The notes beneath the pieces were generated by a model that saw nothing but the letters and a program-made list of their open reading frames with translations, did not search any database and had not been told where the DNA came from. A DNA stretch of 44,634 nt from Bacteroidaceae bacterium. GTDB taxonomy: Bacteria > Bacteroidota > Bacteroidia > Bacteroidales > Bacteroidaceae. The stretch covers positions 1-44,634 of the forward strand of contig CAAGNV010000045.1 in the NCBI GenBank assembly GCA_900771425.1. Reading direction: 5' to 3'. Below are positions 15,346 through 23,503 of this stretch, in pieces (the stretch's first letter is position 1; each line of letters starts with the position of its first letter). Both the position numbers and the translations under genes were made by a program.

Positions 15346-17697
15346 TTATTTTCTAAAAATCTTCTTTCCGTCAATGATGACGACTCCCTTATATTCATCA
15401 TTGACTCGACCGCCTTGTACGTTGTACACTACCTGAGTCTTGCGTTTAGGCGACTGACGGTCATAGACGGTCTTGATGCCGGTGGCTTCATCTTTCTCAC
15501 CGACAACGGTCAATATAATTTCGTTTCGTGATGATGAAGGTATATATTCCCCATACATATTTTCCTTTGGAGTAATCAGCATATACCAGTCAACAGCAGG
15601 AACATAACTGTTTGTAATTTTCAACCCACCGTCAGATGCTCCAATATAGCAATTTAGGTCATGACCGTTTTCAATTTTTGTGTATGTACCATAAAAGTCA
15701 TACTCAGCGTATGCCGTTTCAGTGTGGACGCTGTGCATAGTCGAAGCCTTGCAAATAGTTTTTTCGCCGAGCACCACTTTATTATCATTGTGATATTCAG
15801 TCTCAGGCTTGACGAGATATGGAGTAGCAGCATTGAGTATTCCATTCTTTATCGTTAGAAGTTCAATGACTGTTCGGTCGAAGACTCCGTCACTATCATC
15901 GTCGTACTGACGGACAGCGTTGACACATGCTGCTGATAAATGATTTTCTGCTAATTCATCGGTATTAATATCAAATGGCAGATACCAACTGTTCCATACA
16001 TTCGGGTAGAACATACGCTTATACGTCACAGACTGATAAGTGGCATCCGAAGCCTGAGTATATGGATTGCCGTCAACCAGCACAAAGTCACCGCCGATAC
16101 GCTCAACCGTCGGAACTTCTGCATTATACGGTAGTTCCACGCGAGTCAAGTTGCCCTCTGCGGTCGTACGGTAGCAAGGATACACCTTGTATGTAGCAGG
16201 TGCCAAGTCGGCAGGCCATGTGAAGGTGAAATCTGAATACAGAGTACCTGTTGCCAAGTCGTTGGACTCTGTCAATTTGAGGTATGTACTCTCTTGCGTA
16301 TCTATGTTGTAGAACTCGACGCCATAGTAGTATGTGGCAGCATTCATACAACCGTTATACATATTCACTTTGAACGTAAGTTCCTTGCTTTCCGTCACTT
16401 CGGTCACGACATCTGTACCGTCATAGATAGCAGGGGCAACTTCAGAATACAGGTACTTCGTATTGTTAGGACGGATGCCTACAATCACAGCCTGACTGTT
16501 TGAATAGTGCTCGTCCGAACCGCCTATGCTCTGGGAGAGAGGGTAAAGCGGAGTGCCGTCGTTAGAGTAGAATGCGGTGACGAGATAGTAACCGTCGGAT
16601 ATGCCAGTCCATCCCCAGTTGATGTGGAAGTAATTGCGGATATTGCCGTCAGAGCCGACTTGCTTCTGATAGCCGTCACACACGAAGGCATGACCTTCGT
16701 CGGCAGAATGACCGGTATAGTAAATTGGTCGGCGGTTTACCAGTTCGTTATAGAGCATTGCTTCCCAGTCGTCATCCTTACCTGCGAATTTAGAGTTACG
16801 ACTGACATAACTGATTCGCTTGTCATAACCGAAGATATTGACCATCGGTCCGTTTGAGACGTATGAATTTGAATACGCGCCAGAACCACTTGGACTGTAA
16901 TCCATCTCGACTGCCACACCAGCATGATACGACAGCAATGCCACTGCCTCGTTCTCGGCAGCGGTGTTCACGACAGTATGCCCATACCATTTACCGCCAT
17001 ACTCGTGTACTTCATCATGGTCATACCAATCTGCCATATTATTCCAGTCATAGTCAGGGACTTTCGCGTCATCAAAATCAACAGAGACCGACAATTTGAG
17101 AGTTGCCGTCGTATAACTCTTCGACCCCTTGGCACGCTGTGGCCACTTATAGAAGTTCATGACCTGAGCCATAGCCGTAGCGGCACATCCCACGACGCTC
17201 GTCTGACCTTCAGACTGCGGGCAATACATGTTATAAGGTTGTCCCTGGCCCCAGTGAGTCGTCATTAGCGGTTCGATGTCAGCCCATCCGCCGGTGGTAT
17301 TGGGCGACGTGCGCGGGTTGCGGTGATGAGCAGCGACATAACTGATTTCTTCACCGATCGACGTCATCCACTCGACAAACGCAGGTGGCATATTGTCGGT
17401 TTCGATGGTGCCGCAGTCGGAATAAGCAAGCAGTTCAGGTGCAACGTCGTCAGCAGGGAGGATCATGAAACCCTCGCTGTCGCTCTGGTTGAACACATAC
17501 AGGGCAGCAGCACCTCCGGCCATCTGAGTGTAGGCGAGGCGTGGCTGGCGTGCAGCCATCTTCAGGCGGATATTAGCATTCTTGGTATTTCTCACACGTG
17601 CCAACGCTGCATCCGGAGTGAGCGGACTCGCGCTGATGCCGCCTATCGATGCCAGTACCAGGCTTACCGACAATAGTATTTGTTTGTTGATGTTCAT
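15346..17697 (-). CDS. C10 (streptopain-like) cysteine peptidase, copy 2
   Basis: This 783-residue exported protease has a signal peptide (1-23) and a propeptide-like region (24-130). The nucleophile is Cys171 (VVGCAATAMAQVMNFYKWP), the catalytic His336 lies in EGHAFVCDGY, and YFHINWGWTGISDGYYLVTAFY follows. The C-terminal WNSWYLPF module lies near residue 570, and the tail (VVYNVQGGRVNDEYKGVVIIDGKK) resembles a sorting tail. Over the C-terminal module it is closer to copy 1 than to copy 3 (both have INTDELA.NHL.AACVN). It has its own strong promoter and is followed by a small MNKK-type gene. The role is probably extracellular proteolysis; targets are unknown. Confidence 0.93.
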   Translation of the reverse strand: MNINKQILLSVSLVLASIGGISASPLTPDAALARVRNTKNANIRLKMAARQPRLAYTQMAGGAAALYVFNQSDSEGFMILPADDVAPELLAYSDCGTIETDNMPPAFVEWMTSIGEEISYVAAHHRNPRTSPNTTGGWADIEPLMTTHWGQGQPYNMYCPQSEGQTSVVGCAATAMAQVMNFYKWPQRAKGSKSYTTATLKLSVSVDFDDAKVPDYDWNNMADWYDHDEVHEYGGKWYGHTVVNTAAENEAVALLSYHAGVAVEMDYSPSGSGAYSNSYVSNGPMVNIFGYDKRISYVSRNSKFAGKDDDWEAMLYNELVNRRPIYYTGHSADEGHAFVCDGYQKQVGSDGNIRNYFHINWGWTGISDGYYLVTAFYSNDGTPLYPLSQSIGGSDEHYSNSQAVIVGIRPNNTKYLYSEVAPAIYDGTDVVTEVTESKELTFKVNMYNGCMNAATYYYGVEFYNIDTQESTYLKLTESNDLATGTLYSDFTFTWPADLAPATYKVYPCYRTTAEGNLTRVELPYNAEVPTVERIGGDFVLVDGNPYTQASDATYQSVTYKRMFYPNVWNSWYLPFDINTDELAENHLSAACVNAVRQYDDDSDGVFDRTVIELLTIKNGILNAATPYLVKPETEYHNDNKVVLGEKTICKASTMHSVHTETAYAEYDFYGTYTKIENGHDLNCYIGASDGGLKITNSYVPAVDWYMLITPKENMYGEYIPSSSRNEIILTVVGEKDEATGIKTVYDRQSPKRKTQVVYNVQGGRVNDEYKGVVIIDGKKIFRK

Positions 17698-17809
17698 GAC
17701 TGCTATTGTTTAGGATTTATTGTTTTTCACTATATTACACTATGTAACGCAGTGCATTTTCGTGGATTTGCTTGCGTGGAGCAAGGCGCATAACCCACAT
17801 AATTTACTG

Positions 17810-17840
17810 CAAAAATAGCAAATACTCTCGTATCGGCAAA
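17810..17840 (-). promoter_or_regulatory. Promoter of C10 peptidase copy 2
   Basis: On the minus strand TTTG (17840-17837), 19 bp, then TATTTTTG (17817-17810). The leader of about 110 nt is long. The rest of the 17698-18038 gap holds only the terminator at 17975-18015 and nothing else I can identify. Confidence 0.75.
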
Positions 17841-17974
17841 ATCATTGCGCCACAATTATATACGTCTCCATATCGCCACACATACTTTGACACACATTGA
17901 GACCTTGTTTTGCTATATTAAGTTAGCAATACGTGTCATGGCAATTCACCCTTTATAAAGTGGAGAATGTAATT

Positions 17975-18015
17975 GAGCAAAAAGGAAGGGCAACCGAAAA
18001 TGTTCACCCTTCCTT
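17975..18015 (-). terminator. Terminator of the C10 copy 3/small gene transcript
   Basis: AAGGAAGGG (17982-17990) and CCCTTCCTT (18007-18015) form a 9-bp stem with a 16-nt loop. Read on the minus strand it is followed by TTTTTGC, a proper rho-independent terminator 24 bp after the small gene. Confidence 0.85.
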
Positions 18016-18038
18016 GTTTCGACATTCACGTCTGGCAA

Positions 18039-18191
18039 TTATTCTTCCCATCCGCGTGGAGTTGCCCATCCATCATTATCGATTTCAATTTCTGTTGACT
18101 TAGCATACCCTGGATCACTTTGATTGCAGATTGTCAGAGTATCAATCTCCGTAGTGCGAGCCATTGGCTGCATATATGTTTTCTTGTTCAT
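18039..18191 (-). CDS. Small C10-linked protein, MNKKxYxQP family, 50 aa
   Basis: This 50-codon gene starts with ATG at 18191, only 8 bp after the stop of C10 copy 3 on the same strand, and ends with TAA. Another ATG two codons upstream (18197) is possible. The product begins MNKKTYMQPMARTTEIDTL, contains one Cys, and ends in a Trp/acidic tail (GWATPRGWEE). It matches the gene at 15148-15321 in start motif, spacing and tail but not in the middle, which argues against a random frame. A terminator follows at once, so its cistron is part of the protease transcript. No function is known to me; a protease-associated peptide is the leading inference. Confidence 0.7.
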   Translation of the reverse strand: MNKKTYMQPMARTTEIDTLTICNQSDPGYAKSTEIEIDNDGWATPRGWEE

Positions 18192-18199
18192 ATGCATTA

Positions 18200-20527
18200 T
18201 TATTTAATCATAAATTTCTTTCCGTTCTTTATCACTATTCCCTTATAGTCCTTGCCTACCTTCTGACCGTTGAGGTTGTACGCAGCACCGTCGTCTTTCT
18301 TCGTTGCATCGGCTGTCGTGATACCTGTTGCGTCGTCATCAAGTTTGATTGAGATGTTGTATGGTGCGGACGAACTGGTCAGTGGGTGAATTTCAAGGTA
18401 CCAGTCGATAGCAGGTACATAGCTGCCTGTCTTCTTCAACGTTCCTGCAGATGTCATTATGTAAGCAGCATAGCCGCCATCTTCAGGTGTATATTTGGAA
18501 TATGTTCCCTTGAAGTGGTATTCAGCTACGTCCGTAATCGTAAACCATCTATCTACATTATAAGACGGTTGCATAGTACATTCGCCATCGATTACCACAC
18601 TACCCGTATATTGATTGCCTGCAGATACAAAATAAGCGGTATTTGCGTCAAGTTTGCCTGTTTCTACTTTCTTTATCACGAGATTGTAACCGCCATCAGC
18701 ATTTGGTTGGAAGCCACACACCTCAGCTGCGATAAGATTGTTGTCCTCAAGTTCATCCACACTGATTTCGAACGGAACGTACCAGCTGTTCCACTTGCCT
18801 TTATAGAATTCACGTTTGTAAGTAATTCCGTCATATTCCTGAGCCGTCGGGGCAAAATAGTTCTTTCCGTCTTCAAGTACAAAGATGTTCTTTGTCTTCA
18901 TTTTTGGATTGACGGCACCGTCAGGCAGGGTAACCACCTTCAGGTCGGTCTTGTCGGTAGTCCAATATTTCAGTATAACTTCGTACTCGCCGTCTTCCAG
19001 AGTTGCTGGTAATTGGAATGGCACATAAATGACTTCTTCGTTGAACGACAATTCGTTGTCTGCATCGTAAATCACCGTATTGCTTTCGCCTGTAGATATA
19101 TTCTTAAATTCGACAGCGTAGTGGTAGTTGGTCTTTGAACTGCTGTAGCATCCATTCACGACTTTCCCCTTGAGATAATATGTATTGCTCTTTTCCCACT
19201 TGGTAACAGGGACTGAGGCAGTATTGCTGGCCGAGAACTCGAACGCACTTGCCGTATATAGCCTTGGAGTAGTTCCAGGTTTACGGAGACCTACGATTGC
19301 TCCCTGGCCGCTGGCATAATTCTCACCGACGCCACCTGTGCTTTGAGTCTCAGGGTCGAGAACGCCTGAACTTTCGCTATAGAACGGAGTCAGGAGGAAG
19401 TATCCATTACCCAATCCTTCCCATCCCCAGTTGATGTGGAAGTAATTGCGTGTTTTATTGTCTATGCCAAGTTCTTTCTTGTAGCCGTCGCAGACAAAGG
19501 CATGTCCCACGTTGGTATTAGCATCCTGTCCGTTGTAGAACAAAGGATATCCTGCTGCCAGTTCACTGTAAATCAACGTCTCCCATGCTTCGTTTGAATA
19601 ATTTGAGCGATGTACGAACTTCACCGTCTTGTCATAACTGAAGTTATTTGTCATAATGTTATAATCTACAAGATAGTCTGCAACTGCCCCCGAGCCATAT
19701 CGACCATAATTCATATTTACGGCAGTGCCGATGTCATGCATCAACTGAGCCACCGTTGCACATGCTTCAGGTGACGGCCAATCTGAATCATTAATATACA
19801 TACATTCGTGTTCTGGATCATATACTCCATAATAATGATCTCGCATGAGATTCCATTTGTATTCAGGTTCAGTTGAATAATCAATCGAACTGTTGAAATA
19901 TGAAGTGCCCACTGGTTGTATTGGCCATTCGTAGTATTTCATGACCTGTGCCATTGCGGTTGCCACACAGCCCGTTACGGCATATACTTTGTTGTCCCAA
20001 TATGGCTTGTATGCCTCGGCGTCGTCAGTGCCCATATAAGGGCAAGCCTCATTGTAAGGTCTGGTTTGTGCCCATTCTGTCGTAAGTATTGGGGTAACAT
20101 CACTCCAATCAGCACTAAACACGTCAGGAGTTTTAGCCGCAGTGCGTGGTTTGCGTTTACCCGTTGCGACGTTGCTGATTTCTTCGCTCATTCCCTTAAG
20201 CCATTCGACCATAGCAGGTGCCATGTTGTCGGCATCGATGGTGCCGGAGTCTGAAAATCCAAGTACTGCAGGCGCCGTGTCATCGGCCGAAAGAATGACG
20301 AAGCCATCGCTGCCTGTTTGGTTGAATACATAGAGGGCAGCCTTGCCGCCAACGGTCTGGGTATGTACGAGACGTGGTTTGTTTGTTGCCATCTTGAGGC
20401 GCAGCTGAGTATTCCTGGTCGATCGGATTCGAGCCAAGGCTGCATCTGGAGTTAACGGAGCGGCATGACAGACCGCCGATGTCAGTGCTATTGCGACTGA
20501 CAAGAGTAGAGATTTGTTGATGCTCAT
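18200..20527 (-). CDS. C10 (streptopain-like) cysteine peptidase, copy 3
   Basis: This 775-residue exported protease has a signal peptide (1-22) and propeptide-like region (23-130). The nucleophile is Cys187 (VTGCVATAMAQVMKYYEWP), the catalytic His342 is in VGHAFVCDGY, and YFHINWGWEGLGNGYFLLTPFY follows. The catalytic domain has a longer insert before the Cys than in copies 1 and 2. The C-terminal module has WNSWYVPF near residue 578, and the tail reads AAYNLNGQKVGKDYKGIVIKNGKK. It is the most divergent of the three copies. I found no clear promoter in the 222 bp between it and gpmI. It is followed 8 bp later by a small MNKK-type gene and a terminator. Confidence 0.93.
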   Translation of the reverse strand: MSINKSLLLSVAIALTSAVCHAAPLTPDAALARIRSTRNTQLRLKMATNKPRLVHTQTVGGKAALYVFNQTGSDGFVILSADDTAPAVLGFSDSGTIDADNMAPAMVEWLKGMSEEISNVATGKRKPRTAAKTPDVFSADWSDVTPILTTEWAQTRPYNEACPYMGTDDAEAYKPYWDNKVYAVTGCVATAMAQVMKYYEWPIQPVGTSYFNSSIDYSTEPEYKWNLMRDHYYGVYDPEHECMYINDSDWPSPEACATVAQLMHDIGTAVNMNYGRYGSGAVADYLVDYNIMTNNFSYDKTVKFVHRSNYSNEAWETLIYSELAAGYPLFYNGQDANTNVGHAFVCDGYKKELGIDNKTRNYFHINWGWEGLGNGYFLLTPFYSESSGVLDPETQSTGGVGENYASGQGAIVGLRKPGTTPRLYTASAFEFSASNTASVPVTKWEKSNTYYLKGKVVNGCYSSSKTNYHYAVEFKNISTGESNTVIYDADNELSFNEEVIYVPFQLPATLEDGEYEVILKYWTTDKTDLKVVTLPDGAVNPKMKTKNIFVLEDGKNYFAPTAQEYDGITYKREFYKGKWNSWYVPFEISVDELEDNNLIAAEVCGFQPNADGGYNLVIKKVETGKLDANTAYFVSAGNQYTGSVVIDGECTMQPSYNVDRWFTITDVAEYHFKGTYSKYTPEDGGYAAYIMTSAGTLKKTGSYVPAIDWYLEIHPLTSSSAPYNISIKLDDDATGITTADATKKDDGAAYNLNGQKVGKDYKGIVIKNGKKFMIK

Positions 20528-20682
20528 AAGATGTGATTTAATGGGTTATTTCTTTTTTACCTTACTTTGCTTTCTGCCGGACGAATAAACAAAATGAATT
20601 ACGCAACTAAATCAACAAGAAGGTATCGACAGATTCATATTGCTATTATCCAATTTCTTGAATAAGGGCATACGTGTATGCT

Positions 20683-20740
20683 GAAAAAAATAATCCTTGC
20701 AACTGCTATTGAACTGGAGATCGTAGCAGTTACAAGGATT
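20683..20740 (-). terminator. Rho-independent terminator of gpmI
   Basis: AATCCTTG-C-AACTGCTA (20692-20708) pairs with TAGCAGTT-A-CAAGGATT (20724-20740), with one C/A mismatch. On the minus strand the hairpin is followed by a T-run (20690-20684). It starts 9 bp after the gpmI stop. Confidence 0.9.
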
Positions 20741-20749
20741 CGTTATGGA

Positions 20750-22267
20750 TTAGTCCTTGATGAGGTCACGGCCAGTCATTTCTGCAGGCTGAGCGAGCCC
20801 CATGATATGAAGGATTGACGGTGCCACGTCGGCAAGTACACCGTCGGCAACCGTAGCGTTCTTGTTTTCTGTAACGTAGATGAATGGCACTGGGTTAAGT
20901 GAGTGTGCCGTGTTTGGTGTACCGTCGGCATTGATTTCGTTGTCGGCATTTCCGTGGTCGGCGATGATGATCACCTCGTAACCTACTGCCTTTGCTGTCT
21001 CGACAACTTCGTTCACGCACTGGTCAACAGCCTTTACTGCCTTTTCTACAGCCTCGTAGATACCTGTGTGACCGACCATGTCGCCGTTTGCAAAGTTGAC
21101 AACGACGAAGTTGTACTTGTCTTCCTTGAGTGCTGCGACGAGTTTGTCCTTAACCTCGAATGCACTCATCTCTGGCTGCAGGTCGTATGTAGGGACCTTT
21201 GGCGATGCCACGAGGATGCGCTCTTCACCGTCGTAAGGAGTCTCGCGACCGCCGTTGAAGAAGAATGTGACGTGTGCATATTTCTCGGTCTCGGCTGTGT
21301 GGAGCTGACTGAGTCCCTGCGAAGCGATGTATTCGCCAAGTGTATTCTCCACGTTCTCCTTAGGGAAGAGGATGTGAACGCCTGTGAATGATGCGTCGTA
21401 CGGAGTCATGCAGTAGTACTGAAGACCTGGAATGGTCTGCATGCCCTGCTCAGGCATATCCTGCTGAGTGAGTACGATGGTGAGTTCCTTGGCACGGTCG
21501 TTGCGGTAGTTGTAGAAGATAACTACGTCGCCCTCCTTGATTGTACCATCGACGTTTGCGTTGTTGATAGGGAGGATGAACTCGTCAGTCACGTTTTCGT
21601 CGTAACTTTCCTGCATAGCCTGTACCATGTCGGTAGCCTGCTTGCCTTCGCCCTTGACGAGGAGGTCGTATGCTATCTTTACACGTTCCCAACGCTTGTC
21701 ACGGTCCATTGCATAGAATCGACCGATGATGCTTGCGATGGTGCAGCCTGTTTCCTCGCACTTCTTGCTGAGGTCAGCGATGAAGCCCTTGCCGCTCTTA
21801 GGGTCGGTGTCGCGGCCGTCCATGAAGCAGTGGATGTATGTATTTTTGATGCCATACTGACGGCTGATGTCACAGAGTGTGAACACGTGATCGAGTGAAC
21901 TGTGGACACCACCGTTAGAGGTCAGTCCCATAAGGTGAACACTCTTGCCGTTTTGCTTTGCATATTCGTATGCACTGATGATTTCCGGGTTCTTGAGGAT
22001 GCTGCCGTCCTTGCATGCACGGTTAATCTTAACGAGGTCCTGATAGACGATGCGACCTGCACCGATATTGAGGTGACCTACTTCTGAGTTACCCATCTGT
22101 CCGTCAGGCAGACCTACGTTTTCGCCGCTTGCCTGGAGTTGTGAGTGTGGGTAGTTTGCGTTGAGATAATCCATGTAAGGAGTTGAGGTCTGAGCGATTA
22201 CGTCGCCCTTGCCCTGGTTGCCGATTCCCCATCCGTCGAGAATCATGAGTAATGCTTTCTTTGCCAT
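20750..22267 (-). CDS. gpmI: 2,3-bisphosphoglycerate-independent phosphoglycerate mutase
   Basis: This 505-residue manganese enzyme converts 3-phosphoglycerate to 2-phosphoglycerate in glycolysis. The N-terminus LMILDGWGIG carries a metal-binding Asp (D11). The phosphoserine nucleophile is Ser61 in GQMGNSEVGHLNIGAGR. HCFMDGRDTDPKSG lies in the transferase domain, and VGHTGIYEAVEKAVKAVD and IIADHGNADNE are metal-site motifs near the C-terminus. The length is standard. It is monocistronic, with a strong terminator and a -7 element at 22348-22355 overlapping a hairpin. Confidence 0.97.
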   Translation of the reverse strand: MAKKALLMILDGWGIGNQGKGDVIAQTSTPYMDYLNANYPHSQLQASGENVGLPDGQMGNSEVGHLNIGAGRIVYQDLVKINRACKDGSILKNPEIISAYEYAKQNGKSVHLMGLTSNGGVHSSLDHVFTLCDISRQYGIKNTYIHCFMDGRDTDPKSGKGFIADLSKKCEETGCTIASIIGRFYAMDRDKRWERVKIAYDLLVKGEGKQATDMVQAMQESYDENVTDEFILPINNANVDGTIKEGDVVIFYNYRNDRAKELTIVLTQQDMPEQGMQTIPGLQYYCMTPYDASFTGVHILFPKENVENTLGEYIASQGLSQLHTAETEKYAHVTFFFNGGRETPYDGEERILVASPKVPTYDLQPEMSAFEVKDKLVAALKEDKYNFVVVNFANGDMVGHTGIYEAVEKAVKAVDQCVNEVVETAKAVGYEVIIIADHGNADNEINADGTPNTAHSLNPVPFIYVTENKNATVADGVLADVAPSILHIMGLAQPAEMTGRDLIKD

Positions 22268-22347
22268 TTTCTTATGTTTTATTTTGCCTCTGCTGCCACG
22301 TCATTGTCATTGGAGCACAGAGGGTGAAGTTAATTGATTACCGACTG

Positions 22348-22355
22348 CAAAGGTA
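22348..22355 (-). promoter_or_regulatory. -7 element for gpmI
   Basis: Reads TACCTTTG on the minus strand, about 80 bp before the start codon. The usual -33 position is occupied by the hairpin at 22360-22394 rather than TTTG. Confidence 0.55.
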
Positions 22356-22359
22356 CGAA

Positions 22360-22394
22360 ATAATCCCCAACCGACGTGAGCGATTGGGGATTAT
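22360..22394. terminator. Hairpin overlapping the gpmI promoter region
   Basis: ATAATCCCCAA (22360-22370) and TTGGGGATTAT (22384-22394) are perfect reverse complements, with two further pairs inward. On the minus strand it ends directly before the -7 element. It may terminate read-through or act as an operator. Confidence 0.45.
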
Positions 22395-22594
22395 CTTTGC
22401 ATATTGTTGCAAATAGCTGAATTATTGAGTAAAATGGTAATGTCGAGTGGGCAATGGACCATAGGTTCAGGTACATGGCTCGGTTCTCTGTTGGATTTAG
22501 GTGCAGAGAAGATACTCGGGAGTGGCACTCACACCGTCGTCATGCATAAACAACAAGCAGGTGCGTAAGCCTTCACACATGGTTGCGTCAGCCC

Positions 22595-22701
22595 AAAGAT
22601 ATGGTTGTAACAGGCATCATGCATCATAAAACGATGGTATCATGCCATGAAATGATGGTTTCATGCCATAAAATGATCATTTCATGCCATGAAACGACCG
22701 A
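22595..22701. repeat. 21-22-bp-period array of alternating inverted arms (array R4)
   Basis: Units start at 22595, 22617, 22639, 22660 and 22681. The arms ATGAAA and TTTCAT alternate, separated by 6 bp (TGATGG, TGATCA) and by the 3-bp centre GCC, giving a 21-bp period. The first unit is divergent; its AAGATATGGTTG resembles the reverse complement of the end unit of arrays R3 and R5. It lies between the acetyltransferase stop and gpmI. The rest of 22268-22733 holds only the gpmI promoter and hairpin. Confidence 0.75.
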
Positions 22702-22733
22702 TTTCCCTCATCACTTCAAAATTCCCGATCACC

Positions 22734-23354
22734 TTAAATGCTGCGTTCATAACTCCAACAGCCCATGCTTTTCCCGTTGTGGCTGATGGTGGTTTTATGG
22801 AAAAGGCTGAAACCGTTTTTCTCATAGAAGCGACAGTTTTCCTCGGAATTGGTGAAGGTCACCAACGTCCTGCCGCCCCGAGCCTTGATGTAAGGGATGA
22901 GTCCGTCGCTGATCAGCCGACTGCCGACTCCTTGTCCCTGACAGTCGGGACTGACAGTGAACGTACTGAGGTACCAGATGCCTTGACCGCTCTTTTCATG
23001 ACACGGTACAGCTGCCTGTTCGTCCATCTTCAGCCATTCGACGGCAGCCTGGCAATCGCCGCATCGCAGTACCTTGCAGAGTCCGTTCATCATATATTTC
23101 AGCATGGACGGTTTGCGGTATTCGGGCGAATGCAACTGTGCCACGGCAACGACACGACCGTCTTCGACCGCCATCAGATGGTCTGCCTCTCCAAGGTTTG
23201 CACGAAACTCAGCAGAGATGCCCGCCTGCATGAACCGTCGGCGTATGGTATCGTCGGGGAAAAAGAGTGTAAGATAAATATAGTCAAAGAATGCTCGAAT
23301 CTCGACTTCCACGCATTCATCGAGTCGTTCGCGAGGCATTGTTGTTATTTCCAT
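22734..23354 (-). CDS. GNAT family N-acetyltransferase
   Basis: This protein has about 206 residues from the chosen ATG at 23354 (MEITTMPRERLDE). The frame extends upstream to a TTG, but that part looks non-coding. The acetyl-CoA binding motif is clear in WYLSTFTVSPDCQGQGVGSRLI, followed by ARGGRTLVTFTNSEENCRFYEKNGF, the classic C-terminal GNAT segment. The substrate amine cannot be deduced. It is flanked by array R4 downstream and the GH3 terminator upstream, and seems to stand alone. Confidence 0.88.
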   Translation of the reverse strand: MEITTMPRERLDECVEVEIRAFFDYIYLTLFFPDDTIRRRFMQAGISAEFRANLGEADHLMAVEDGRVVAVAQLHSPEYRKPSMLKYMMNGLCKVLRCGDCQAAVEWLKMDEQAAVPCHEKSGQGIWYLSTFTVSPDCQGQGVGSRLISDGLIPYIKARGGRTLVTFTNSEENCRFYEKNGFSLFHKTTISHNGKSMGCWSYERSI

Positions 23355-23451
23355 AGTAAGCGTTTTGTCTGTATTGGGTGGAAAAAATGTATTGTCATTA
23401 TCAAGCAAGAGTGTAGATGACAATGCAAGGGGAAGGGGTTGATTTACAACA

Positions 23452-23484
23452 AATCCCCAGTCATAGCCTTAATGACTGGGGATT
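23452..23484 (-). terminator. Terminator downstream of the GH3 glycosidase
   Basis: AATCCCCAGTCAT (23452-23464) and ATGACTGGGGATT (23472-23484) are a perfect 13-bp inverted repeat with a 7-nt loop, 20 bp after the GH3 stop codon. Confidence 0.8.
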
Positions 23485-23503
23485 GGTTTATGCGGAAAGC
23501 GTT

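Noticed and set aside
22360..23484. The two hairpins at 22360 and 23452 as ends of one mobile element, since both contain AATCCCCA
   Set aside because: Similarity is limited to about 8 bases and each hairpin has a good local explanation; the acetyltransferase between them shows no sign of transfer.
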